DNA from: a bacterium UBP6_UBA1177
Lineage (GTDB): Bacteria > UBP6 > UBA1177
Length of the DNA: 60,043 nt
Assembly (NCBI GenBank): GCA_002310995.1
Contig: DBYV01000044.1
Span: forward strand, 25,635-85,677
Direction: 5' to 3'
The notes beneath the pieces are model-generated. The model ran no database searches, was not told the origin of the DNA, and saw only the letters and a list, made by a program, of their open reading frames with translations. How positions within the stretch are numbered: the first letter of the stretch is position 1; each line of letters opens with the position of its first letter. Made by a program: the position numbers and the translations under genes. Of this stretch, positions 33,127-41,099 are shown piece after piece.

Positions 33127-35049
33127 TTGAGATTTCCGCCGCTTTTCTTAGGTTTTTCAACGATTTTCTGGGGTTTTTGCGCCGGATGGGAAGTGTTTTC
33201 GATTGCGGCTGCTCTGATTTTTGAAGCTTCATACATTGTGAAAACGAGGTTTGACCTGCAGAAAAAGGATTTTATCCGGATCTCCGATTTAAGTTCTCTC
33301 GTTATGTTTATTCTCCTTTTCTATTCGTATGTTGAGAACGAGCCGAGGGTGATTTTTCTGAAATTCATAACGACTGTTCCGATAATTTTCATGCCGCTGC
33401 TTTTCGCACAGCTTTTCAGCACTTCTGACAAGGTTGTGATAGGAACTAAATTTGGTAAAAACATTCATGCCCATGCGCCGGTCGATATAAGGACTCTCTA
33501 TATTCTCTCTATACTTTTTGCGACTGCAGCGTCAAATATAAAAAGTGTCTGGTTTGTTGTTCTGTTTATGATTATAATATTTGTCTCTCTCTCTGGTGTT
33601 GTCAAAGATTCAAAGTCGTTGAAACGCTATATTTCTTTTTGTCTAACAGTTGTTTTTATTACGGTTTTGATAGGCGGAATAGTTGTTGGCGGTCATTTTC
33701 TCATAAGTCGAAAAATGATGCAGTGGTATAATGACTGGTATACCTCTTTATCTTCAGATCCTTTCAGAACTTCGACATCGATGGGAGAAATCGGAAATTT
33801 GAAACAGTCAGGAGAAATAGTGCTCAGAGCTTATCCTGAAGAACCTTCTTTGCCGTTGTATTTGAAGCAGTCTGATTACAATATTATAGTTGGAAATACA
33901 TGGTATTCGCGCCCGAAAAAAACGAATTCTGTTTTTCCTGCAAGCGATATGGAATGGCAGTTTTTCGGGGAAGGCGAGGGTGAAAAAAAGATGAAAATTT
34001 CGACCTGGATGAGTAAGAAACAGGGCGAAGGTGTTATCCCTCTGCCAGACGGAGCGAAAAGGGCGATTGAACTTGATGTTGCAGGTATAGAAATAAGCGC
34101 TTTGGGTGCGGTTTATGTCGAGGAAGGTCCTGAACTTCTTGAATTTACGATAACTTACGATCCTGAAAACAGTTTTGAACCTTTGCCGCACAGGTCAGAT
34201 CTTTTTATTCCGAAAGAAGAGCGGGATATAATAGACGATGTTATGCAGAAAAACGGCTTGACCGGTGTGACGCCTGAAGAAACCTTACAGAATATCGAGC
34301 GTTTTTTTGCAAGTTTCAACTATACGCTGGAACAGAAAAACAGGGCAGGGGGATCTTATCTGGATGATTTCCTTAACAATACGCACTCAGGTCACTGTGA
34401 ATACTTTGCAACAGCTACGGTTCTTATGCTCAGAAATGCCGGAATAGCAGCTAGATACCGTACTGGATTCATGCTTGACGAGTACGATAGTTTTGAAAAC
34501 GCGCTTCTTGCTAGAAAACGCGATGCTCATGCCTGGGTAACGGCTTACATCGGCGACAGATGGGTAACGATTGACACAACTCCGCCCCAGTGGAAACTTG
34601 CAGATTCTGAGGGGAAATCGTTTTTCGAACCTGTTGAAGATTTTATGGCATGGATAAAAATGAAATATGAGAACTACAGAAGAAAAAAGAGCGATGAATT
34701 TAATAAAATTCTGATTGCCGCTGCTTCGTTCCTTACTGTTTTTCTGATGGTCAGGGTTTATCTCCGTAAAAGGCGCGTTAAAAAAGATAAAGTCGTGGAA
34801 AAACAGCTTTACGAAATTACGGGCAGTGATTCACCGCTTTACGATATTCTCGATTTTTACGAAAAATCAGGCCTTAAAAGAGAGGACAACGAAACATTGC
34901 GCCGTTTCATCGCAAAAAATAAAATCGATATCGGTGAAATCGCAAAACTTCACGAGGAACTCCGCTTCGACACAGCTGCCGACAAAGCTTCTCTTATGTC
35001 AGAACTCATAAAAAAATACGAAGATTGGAAAAAATCCCAAGAAGGGTAA
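33127..35049 (+). CDS. TgpA-like transglutaminase-domain membrane protein
   Basis: The start is probably TTG 33127, just after GAGGTG; a GTG at 33121 overlaps that site and is the alternative. The product of about 640 residues has several N-terminal membrane helices, a large external domain, a transglutaminase core and a late membrane helix. The catalytic triad is visible as Cys in SGHCEYFATA (about 424), His in RDAHAWV (about 468) and Asp in TIDTTPP (about 483). This is the TgpA (DUF3488-transglut) layout. The biological substrate is unknown. A DUF4129-like C-terminal tail follows. Confidence 0.85.
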   Translation: MRFPPLFLGFSTIFWGFCAGWEVFSIAAALIFEASYIVKTRFDLQKKDFIRISDLSSLVMFILLFYSYVENEPRVIFLKFITTVPIIFMPLLFAQLFSTSDKVVIGTKFGKNIHAHAPVDIRTLYILSILFATAASNIKSVWFVVLFMIIIFVSLSGVVKDSKSLKRYISFCLTVVFITVLIGGIVVGGHFLISRKMMQWYNDWYTSLSSDPFRTSTSMGEIGNLKQSGEIVLRAYPEEPSLPLYLKQSDYNIIVGNTWYSRPKKTNSVFPASDMEWQFFGEGEGEKKMKISTWMSKKQGEGVIPLPDGAKRAIELDVAGIEISALGAVYVEEGPELLEFTITYDPENSFEPLPHRSDLFIPKEERDIIDDVMQKNGLTGVTPEETLQNIERFFASFNYTLEQKNRAGGSYLDDFLNNTHSGHCEYFATATVLMLRNAGIAARYRTGFMLDEYDSFENALLARKRDAHAWVTAYIGDRWVTIDTTPPQWKLADSEGKSFFEPVEDFMAWIKMKYENYRRKKSDEFNKILIAAASFLTVFLMVRVYLRKRRVKKDKVVEKQLYEITGSDSPLYDILDFYEKSGLKREDNETLRRFIAKNKIDIGEIAKLHEELRFDTAADKASLMSELIKKYEDWKKSQEG

Positions 35050-35053
35050 AAAT

Positions 35054-35087
35054 ATCTAAATTTCAAAATCGTTCAATAAAATTAGAT
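35054..35087 (+). repeat. 34-bp direct repeat, left copy flanking ORF6N gene
   Basis: A 34-bp segment starting ATCTAAATTTCAAAATCG and ending TTAGAT is repeated at 36128-36161 with two mismatches. Its ends ATCTAA and TTAGAT are inverted repeats of each other. Confidence 0.85.
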
Positions 35088-35117
35088 AGTTAGATTTTTG
35101 TTCAAGGCGTGTTTTTC

Positions 35118-35963
35118 TCACAAAACAAGTTCAGGATTACTCAACAGATTTTCAATCAGCGGTTTATAAATAGCATTGTCTGCTGTTATTGTAATAGAAC
35201 AGACTTTGTTTCCTGCATCCTTTGACGATGCTCCGCAGTGGTAAATTTTTTCATTTTCAGTGCCGAAATCAAGAATGATGTATCGATCATGCAAAATGCC
35301 GTTTGTTTCTTTTGCTTCAGCATAAATCTGCTGATAAGCAAGATCAGCTTCGACAACTTTTCCATTTAAAAAGAGAAAATCCTTTTTTATTTCGTTGTTG
35401 CTGAAGTCTTCAATAATTTTAATAACATCGGTTTTTGTAACCATACTATCTTCAATTCCTTGAATCTTTTCGGACAGCAAATCCTGTCTGCTTTGCAGAA
35501 GTTTAAGTTCCTGATACGGAATCAGCTGGGCGTTATGCCTGACATAATGCGCGATTTCGACAAAAACATTGATAATCTGAATACTCGCCGCAATAGCTCT
35601 CGGAGTGTGTAAAACGGATGTAAGCATTGTTAATCCATGTTCGCTGTAAACAGTAGGGTTGTTGCTTCGACCACCTTTAATGCCCTTTGTCTGCATCGGT
35701 ATTCCAATTTGGAATAGCGATATTTCCTGATCAGTAGGTGTAAAACAGAAATTTTCTGGAAATCTTTCAATATTTCTGTTTTTTGCTTTATTCAGATTTC
35801 CAGTTGTAACACCGAAATATGCAGCAATATCTCTGTCTAACATAACACGTATTCCGCGAATCTCGTAAATCTGTGATTTCACTTTGTTTTTATCTATTGA
35901 CTCAAATAACTCCAGCTCGTTTTTCGAGCTAAAATTTTCATGTTCCGGCAAATTATTTTCCAT
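35118..35963 (-). CDS. ORF6N-domain DNA-binding protein
   Basis: The 281-residue protein has the ORF6N domain in its first half (IRGIRVMLDRDIAAYFGV ... ERFPENFCF), a fold common in phage antirepressors and mobile-element regulators. The middle is helical. The C-terminal part (ILHDRYIILDF followed by KIYHCGASSKDAGNK) resembles a phospholipase-D-like HxK-less segment often attached to ORF6N in chromosomal copies. It is isolated, AT-rich and bracketed by direct repeats. The ribosome binding site is poor. It is likely acquired; its target is unknown. Confidence 0.82.
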   Translation of the reverse strand: MENNLPEHENFSSKNELELFESIDKNKVKSQIYEIRGIRVMLDRDIAAYFGVTTGNLNKAKNRNIERFPENFCFTPTDQEISLFQIGIPMQTKGIKGGRSNNPTVYSEHGLTMLTSVLHTPRAIAASIQIINVFVEIAHYVRHNAQLIPYQELKLLQSRQDLLSEKIQGIEDSMVTKTDVIKIIEDFSNNEIKKDFLFLNGKVVEADLAYQQIYAEAKETNGILHDRYIILDFGTENEKIYHCGASSKDAGNKVCSITITADNAIYKPLIENLLSNPELVL

Positions 35964-36127
35964 ATACAGTCATCCCCAAGAAACAATTTTTTAACAACAT
36001 GCTTATACTATAATTTAAGTTTTTATCAATAAATTTTGATTTTAAATTAAAAATTGTCGTCTTTTCGTGGCGACACAACGCAATCACCACTCGCATTTCC
36101 TCATTCTCCGAATCAACATTGTCTAAC

Positions 36128-36161
36128 ATCTAAATTTCGAAATCATTCAATAAAATTAGAT
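36128..36161 (+). repeat. 34-bp direct repeat, right copy flanking ORF6N gene
   Basis: It matches 35054-35087 at 32 of 34 positions (ATCTAAATTTCGAAATCA at its left end). About 1.04 kb lies between the copies. The rest of 35964-36445 holds only this repeat and the Dam fragment. Confidence 0.85.
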
Positions 36162-36247
36162 GAATTCAAAAAAACTTCATTTTTTATTTGCATTTCAAGA
36201 TTTTTTCTGCATAATTAACGAAGTGTTTTTTAGTCAGGGGATAATCC

Positions 36248-36346
36248 ATGAAAACAGCAAAACCATTTGTAAAGTGGGTCGGTGGCAAGAGCCAATTGTT
36301 GGAAGCAATAAGAACAAAATATCCCGAAAATATTGAGAAATATTAA
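36248..36346 (+). pseudogene. N-terminal fragment of a Dam-type DNA adenine methylase
   Basis: An ATG at 36248 opens a 32-codon frame ending in TAA. Its product contains AKPFVKWVGGKSQLL, the motif X region that begins Dam/DpnM-type adenine methylases, and continues to YPENIEKY, where family members usually go on with the EPF-G-G motif I. Everything after that is missing. This is the 5' stump of a methylase gene cut off just before the next methyltransferase gene. Confidence 0.8.
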
Positions 36347-36445
36347 AAGCCTTTTCGTGCTTGGTAGTTCCCCAAAATAAATTTGATAAAATATTGTTTC
36401 TGAATAGATTGGATCGTTTTTATTCATCTTTTAAGGAGTAGATGT

Positions 36446-37372
36446 ATGAATTGTTTGGCAGATAGCATATTCAGCTGTTTTAAAAATCAGCCTGAATTTA
36501 CATTGAAATCAGCTTATGAACAGTATTCAGACAAACCAAAAGAAACTGTCAGAGCTAGAATTTATGATAATTTAGGTGTTAAATTTGAGCGCGTTGCAAA
36601 AGGCCTTTATCGCACGATACAAGGAGAAGAAACCTGTGTCGTTATTGAGGGCGACGGACGAGATTTGTCTATGTTTAAAGATAAATCTATTGATTGTATT
36701 TTGACAGATCATCCATGGTTGGATTTGAAATCAAATAAAGGCGGAGACAGAGCTTTCGCGGAATACGAATGCTTTGAATATACACTTAAAGATTTTGAAG
36801 AAAAAAGCAGAATCTTAAAAGATGGTTGTTTTCTTGTTGAAATACTTCCTGCTGAAAATGAAAATAATTACAAGTACTTATACAAAATCAAAGAATATGC
36901 TGAAAAAGCAGGATTGTTTTATTATGCTAAAGTAACATGGAAAAAAGGTGACTTTGTCAGCAATACTGGTAGAAAAGCAAAGAACTCGCAGGATGTAATG
37001 TTCTTTTCCAAAGGTAAAGCTAGAAATATGCGGTTGGATGTAAAGAAAACTCAGAAATTAGGATATGATTGCTATATGAGCGGAACTTTGAAGATGTTGC
37101 CTACAATGTTTGATATTCCGCCAGTTTCCAAAAAGGATAAAATACATCAAAGCGAATTGCCTCTGACACTATGTGAAGAAATTTTGCGATATATTACTTA
37201 TCAAGGAGAGATAGTACTTGATTCTTTTGCTGGGAGCGGAGTTGTCGGAGAAGCCGCTTTGAATTTGAAGAGAAATTGCATTTTAATAGAAATTGCTAAG
37301 GAAAATATCAAAAAAATACAAAAAAGATTTTCGGAAAATATAAATTTCAGGGAAGATTTAGCGTTTTTATAA
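36446..37372 (+). CDS. DNA methyltransferase (beta-class amino-methyltransferase)
   Basis: The 308-residue protein has an N-terminal winged-helix-like region (residues 1-55) and then the methylase. The catalytic motif IV is TDHPWLDL at about residue 90, before the S-adenosylmethionine motif I LDSFAGSGVVG near residue 260, the order of beta-class enzymes. The usual DPPW is DHPW here, which is odd but compatible with the class. It should methylate adenine-N6 or cytosine-N4. AAGGAG precedes the ATG. The endonuclease-like gene follows after ten bases, so together they look like a restriction-modification pair. Visibly AT-rich. Confidence 0.82.
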   Translation: MNCLADSIFSCFKNQPEFTLKSAYEQYSDKPKETVRARIYDNLGVKFERVAKGLYRTIQGEETCVVIEGDGRDLSMFKDKSIDCILTDHPWLDLKSNKGGDRAFAEYECFEYTLKDFEEKSRILKDGCFLVEILPAENENNYKYLYKIKEYAEKAGLFYYAKVTWKKGDFVSNTGRKAKNSQDVMFFSKGKARNMRLDVKKTQKLGYDCYMSGTLKMLPTMFDIPPVSKKDKIHQSELPLTLCEEILRYITYQGEIVLDSFAGSGVVGEAALNLKRNCILIEIAKENIKKIQKRFSENINFREDLAFL

Positions 37373-37382
37373 AGGTGACAAA

Positions 37383-38138
37383 ATGAAAAAAATGACCCAA
37401 GCCGAAGCAGTAGTGCAAACATTAGAACGCTTAGGTGGAATTGCAACTTTAGGACAACTGAATCAGGAAGTTTTTTGTATTGAAGATTGTGAATGGAAAA
37501 CGAAAACGCCGTTTGCTTCAATAAGAAGAATTGTCCAAACAGATAATCGAATTTATAAAATTAAACCAGGACTTTGGGCATTGAAAACATATCGAAAACA
37601 GCTTGAACAACGCGGAATAATTACAGAAAATGAATTAAATCAAAACTCAACAGAAGTGCAGGAATTCAATCATTCATACTATCAGGGTTTGTTACTTTCA
37701 ATAGGAAATATTAAGGGATTGGGAACTTATGCACCGAATCAAGACAAAAATAAAAGTTTTGCTAACGGAAAAATAGATGATTTGCGTTCCATTCAATCAA
37801 TTCCTGCTTTTTCTTACGAGCAGCTTGTAAAAAGAAGTTCTACAATTGATGTTATCTGGTTTAATGAAAGAACAATGCCAGATTCTTTTTTTGAGGTTGA
37901 ACATTCAACGGATATTACGAATTCACTGCAAAAATATAATGATTTGCAGGATTTTCATACTAAGATGTATATCGTGGCAGATAAAAGAAGAGAGGAGGAA
38001 TTCTGGAACAAATTTGCTTATGCTTCTTTTGAGAAATTGAAAAGTGAAAATCGTGTGAAATTTTTAAGTTATGGAGAGTTGGACGATCAATATCAACAAG
38101 CTGTTAAACTTCAGTCTATAAATACTGTTATATTATGA
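37383..38138 (+). CDS. Probable restriction endonuclease with N-terminal HARE-HTH domain
   Basis: The 251-residue protein begins with a winged-helix HARE-HTH-like domain (TQAEAVVQTLERLGG ... KIKPGLWAL). The second half has STIDVIWF and then FFEVEHSTDI, the D...ExE arrangement of a PD-(D/E)xK nuclease of the type found in some type II enzymes. It lies ten bases after the methyltransferase gene, which supports the role. The recognition sequence cannot be deduced. Its stop overlaps the start of the downstream methylase fragment, which seems to be the seam of an old replacement. Confidence 0.7.
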   Translation: MKKMTQAEAVVQTLERLGGIATLGQLNQEVFCIEDCEWKTKTPFASIRRIVQTDNRIYKIKPGLWALKTYRKQLEQRGIITENELNQNSTEVQEFNHSYYQGLLLSIGNIKGLGTYAPNQDKNKSFANGKIDDLRSIQSIPAFSYEQLVKRSSTIDVIWFNERTMPDSFFEVEHSTDITNSLQKYNDLQDFHTKMYIVADKRREEEFWNKFAYASFEKLKSENRVKFLSYGELDDQYQQAVKLQSINTVIL

Positions 38139-38590
38139 TTTCCTGCAAATTTTTTACTCATTCAACGGAATTTCTTTTGTGGGCGAGAAAAAGTAAGAAA
38201 GTATCGCATTATTATAATTATGAGTTGATGAAAGAAATCAACGGCGGAACGCAGATGCGGGATTTATGGACTCTTCCTGCTATTGCAAGATGGGAAAAAT
38301 TGTGCGGAAAGCATCCGACACAAAAGCCGTTGCCGTTGCTTGCTCGTATAATTCTTGCTTCAACGCATGAAAACGAATGGATTTTAGACCCGTTTACAGG
38401 CTCAAGCACAACAGGAATCGCGGCAAGCCTGCTTGGTCGTAAATTTGTAGGAATCGACAAGGAAAAAGAATATGTCGAACTCTCAAAAAGGCGCAGAATC
38501 GAGATCGAAGATCCTGCTAAAAGAGAGGAGTATCGCAACAGAATCGCACGATATAACAATCAACCTTTGTTAGAAATCCAAGAAATATAA
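38135..38590 (+). pseudogene. C-terminal fragment of a second DNA methyltransferase (DpnA/MboIB-like)
   Basis: The 151-residue frame starts mid-protein at the sequence SCKFFTHSTEF. It contains KHPTQKPLPLLARIILAS and the motif I DPFTGSSTTG, ending in GRKFVGIDKEKEYVELSKRR. These belong to the C-terminal half of beta-class adenine methylases such as those paired with Dam-type enzymes in DpnII-like systems. The whole N-terminal half with the DPPY motif is absent, so it should be inactive. It begins exactly where the endonuclease gene ends. Confidence 0.8.
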
Positions 38591-38670
38591 TAAAACTGCC
38601 GAAGATTTAGTTCTAAATTCTGAGCAAAAGACGACATATTGCGTTTGTATCAAATTTTTTCCACAACATC

Positions 38671-38698
38671 TTGACTTTTTCTTAAGATTATGTAAACT
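38671..38698 (+). promoter_or_regulatory. Promoter of the AbiTii operon
   Basis: TTGACT (38671-38676) and TAAACT (38693-38698) have a 16-bp spacer. It lies in the 188-base gap after the methylase fragment. Confidence 0.55.
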
Positions 38699-38728
38699 AA
38701 CCGTAATTTAATCCATTGGAGGTGGGCA

Positions 38729-38782
38729 TTGGAATTGAAGGTTAGTAGAGGTGTAGGATTGATTGATGGAGGCGAAAAATGA
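38729..38782 (+). CDS. Possible 17-residue leader peptide of the AbiTii gene
   Basis: A TTG at 38729 preceded by GGAGG (38718-38722) opens a short frame (MELKVSRGVGLIDGGEK). It ends in a TGA overlapping the AbiTii start codon as ATGA. The spacing and overlap are those of a translated, coupled leader. It could also be chance. The AbiTii gene has its own GGAGG inside this frame. Confidence 0.3.
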   Translation: MELKVSRGVGLIDGGEK

Positions 38783-39669
38783 GTAGCATAGTTTTGGAAC
38801 TCCAAAGAGAGGTGATAAGGGAAGGCTGCGATGTTTTAAATCTTCTAAGAAAAGCACATGTTATTGCTGCAAAACTCAACTTGGAAAAATTCGATAAGTG
38901 GGTTTTGTCAGAGTTAAATGGCTATAAAAACAAAGATTCCATACCAGAATATCGTTCTATAAACGGATCTTTAAAGGGATGGAATCCTTATCATGGTTGG
39001 CTTACGGTTACGTTGTTAGATAAAAGTTTGGAAAAAGTGCTTTGTACAAAAAAAGAAGGAGAATCTCTTGGGGCTTTAATTGAACTTGAAAAAAAATCTG
39101 ACGGCTTTTTTTTGATTTATTTCAATGCCGAATTGAACTCGATAGTAAATTCTTTACGTGAATTCCCTCTACCAACGCGATACTCGTTGCATTGTAGTTC
39201 ACATCAAATAAAATCAATAGTCGAACATGTGAAGAATACTATATTGGAATGGACAATTAGACTTGAAACGGAAGGAATATTGGGGGAAGAAATGCAATTT
39301 AATTCTGAAGAAAAAGAGTCAGCAAAACGGATTACTCAGACGATAAATATTTATGGTAGTGCAAATGTTATCAATGGTGATGCCCCAAACTCTGCAATTG
39401 TTGCTGGAAACGAAAATACAGTCACATATACTTCAAAAGTGCTGAATGCTGTTTCCGAAATTGAATCGTCCTTGAATAACGAAGATATTTCATCCGAAGA
39501 TAAAGAAACAGCAATTGAAATGATCGCAGACATCAAGGAAAAAGTATCGCAGGAGAAAAAGTCGAGTATTTTGAGATCTGCATTTATAGGTTTGTTAGAT
39601 TTCGTAAGTGGAGTAGGCGCCAGTCTTACTGCCGCGCTAATTCAATCGAAAATACAGGGATTGTTCTGA
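38779..39669 (+). CDS. AbiTii-domain protein (abortive infection family)
   Basis: The 296-residue protein matches the AbiTii family in its first half, with IVLELQREVIREGCDVLN, RKAHVIAAKLNLEKFDKWV and SELNGYK. AbiTii domains occur in abortive phage-defence proteins. The middle holds a beta-rich INIYGSANVINGD segment, and the C-terminus has a hydrophobic stretch (about residues 265-290) that might touch membrane. It stands in an AT-rich island after a restriction-modification scar, and is followed after 22 bases by an unrecognised gene in the same operon. Defence is inferred from family and context. Confidence 0.78.
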   Translation: MSSIVLELQREVIREGCDVLNLLRKAHVIAAKLNLEKFDKWVLSELNGYKNKDSIPEYRSINGSLKGWNPYHGWLTVTLLDKSLEKVLCTKKEGESLGALIELEKKSDGFFLIYFNAELNSIVNSLREFPLPTRYSLHCSSHQIKSIVEHVKNTILEWTIRLETEGILGEEMQFNSEEKESAKRITQTINIYGSANVINGDAPNSAIVAGNENTVTYTSKVLNAVSEIESSLNNEDISSEDKETAIEMIADIKEKVSQEKKSSILRSAFIGLLDFVSGVGASLTAALIQSKIQGLF

Positions 39670-39691
39670 GATATTACAGAGGTGTACTGCT

Positions 39692-40624
39692 ATGGCACGA
39701 AAGAAAGTTGAAACAATAGTCAAAGATAAAATAAAACCTTTTTTACTTAAAGACAAGGACAGTGACTTTTTGGATCAGTTATCTCGGCAATATTCTTATA
39801 GATTGCTTGTAAACAGCATTGATGAGGCTACAAAATATCTTGAATATGATGAGAATGGGCAAGTAATCGAAGCGTCAATACAACGATTCTTAAAAAAAAT
39901 CGATAGCATCGCTCATAATAAATCTCTTCCGCTAATTGAGCAAAAGATTGTTCATATAGATAATAAGGGAAAAAAATATATTATGGAGTGGGACTCGCAA
40001 GAAGCTTGTGTTTTGTTACAGGCTTGTGTCAAGGGATTGAAGTCATTAAGATGGTCAAACGAAAGAATAGTAAAAGAATTTCTAGAGGAAACTTTGACCG
40101 AGACGAGAAATGTAGAGTGGTCTACATGGTTCAAAAAAATTAAAAAATTTAATAATAAGATTAAGAAGTCGATAAAAAACGATAATAGAACTATCAAGCA
40201 ATCCGGAACGATTTTACCAGAAGGACTTTTTGTGGAACTGCCACATAATTTTGGTTCTATTTGTAAACAAATCAATGCAAGTTACGAAAATCATCTTTAC
40301 GATTGCACGGCAGTAATGATGCGCCATTTACTAGAAATTTTGCTAGTTTTATCTTATCAAAAAGCTAACATTGAGAATGAAATAATGGCCAGTGATGGAA
40401 AACATCATGTTCCGCTTGACTCTATGATAAAAAATGCAGTTAATAATTCAAAATTAGCTCTCTCGTTAAGCACAAAAAACGACATGAGACATTTTAAAGA
40501 TTTGGGTAATTATTCTGCACATAAAATTTGGTATAGCTGCACTAAAGGAGATTTAGAACCTCATATACTTAAATATCGAGCTATTATTGAAGAACTCTTT
40601 TATAAATCTGGGATTAAAAAATAA
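39692..40624 (+). CDS. Unrecognised AbiTii partner with DUF4145-like C-terminus
   Basis: The 310-residue protein starts with a Lys-rich segment, contains many helices and has no membrane segment. Its C-terminal third (ICKQINASYENHLYDCTAVMMR ... LLEILLVLSY ... DLGNYSAHK ... IIEELFYKSG) resembles DUF4145/HEPN-like helical domains often found in defence proteins. A clean HEPN RNase RxxxxH motif is not seen. It has an AGAGGTG site and lies 22 bases after the AbiTii gene, so a two-gene system is likely. The region 40625-41099 beyond it holds only repeats and stubs. Confidence 0.6.
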   Translation: MARKKVETIVKDKIKPFLLKDKDSDFLDQLSRQYSYRLLVNSIDEATKYLEYDENGQVIEASIQRFLKKIDSIAHNKSLPLIEQKIVHIDNKGKKYIMEWDSQEACVLLQACVKGLKSLRWSNERIVKEFLEETLTETRNVEWSTWFKKIKKFNNKIKKSIKNDNRTIKQSGTILPEGLFVELPHNFGSICKQINASYENHLYDCTAVMMRHLLEILLVLSYQKANIENEIMASDGKHHVPLDSMIKNAVNNSKLALSLSTKNDMRHFKDLGNYSAHKIWYSCTKGDLEPHILKYRAIIEELFYKSGIKK

Positions 40625-40640
40625 GTTCTGGAACAAACCC

Positions 40641-40753
40641 AACAATCCCACTCATTGAAATCAAATTCTGCGAAAGTCGAGTCCTTGAAGTTGAGCAATA
40701 AACACTTGAATTTATTTGGATATCCGTTTAAGGTCGAAATTTTTGACCTTAGA
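40641..40753 (+). pseudogene. Degenerate AlbA_2 gene 5' stub with conserved hairpin (copy A)
   Basis: The stretch translates to a degraded form (IEIKFCESRVLEVEQ and a stop at 40699-40701) of the AlbA_2 N-terminus seen intact at 42722. The stop is at the same place as in that copy. After it both copies share GAATTTATTTG, ATCCGTT and a hairpin, here TAAGGTC/GACCTTA at 40729-40751. Confidence 0.7.
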
Positions 40754-40797
40754 CGAAGACCTATTTTTTTCTGATTTCGCGAGACGTTTCAGGAAAC

Positions 40798-40859
40798 GCC
40801 TCTACCGATTTTAGGCGCCCCTGATTTCAGGGGAGCTGCCGCAAGCGGCTGAGGGGTCT
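40798..40859 (+). repeat. REP-like palindromic repeat unit
   Basis: The unit contains CCCCTGATTTCAGGGG followed by AGCTGCCGCAAGCGGCT and GAGGGGTCT, two nested palindromes. A closely similar unit lies at 42996-43060 and diverged ones at 42899-42995. The intervening 40860-40985 is AT-rich with no gene seen. Confidence 0.7.
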
Positions 40860-40985
40860 GTAAGGATTGCAAATCCGCAGACAAAAATTCCAAAATAATC
40901 TTAAAATAAAAAACAAAAAATAATTTGACTTTCTTGATAAATACATAAATTTTGCTGAGATTGTTTGGAAACGGAGCCCAACCCG

Positions 40986-41099
40986 ATGACCCCACTCAAT
41001 AAACTCAAATCCGGCGAGAGCCGAACCCTTGAATTTAAGCGGGAACTGCCGCAGAATGCGGGAAAGAGGGGGAACGGCGATAATTTGGAGGAAATATAA
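40986..41099 (+). pseudogene. AlbA_2 gene 5' stub (copy B), 37 codons
   Basis: An ATG at 40986 opens a frame whose first 24 residues (MTPLNKLKSGESRTLEFKR, then ELPQN) are the start of an AlbA_2 (Schlafen-type) regulator. The rest is unrelated and the TAA directly precedes the ATG of the intact AlbA_2 gene at 41100. It may now act as a translated leader, since the GGAGG of the next gene is inside it. Confidence 0.65.

Noticed and set aside
35054..36161. Prophage remnant around the ORF6N gene
   Set aside because: No phage structural, integrase or lysis genes are adjacent; ORF6N alone is common outside prophages.
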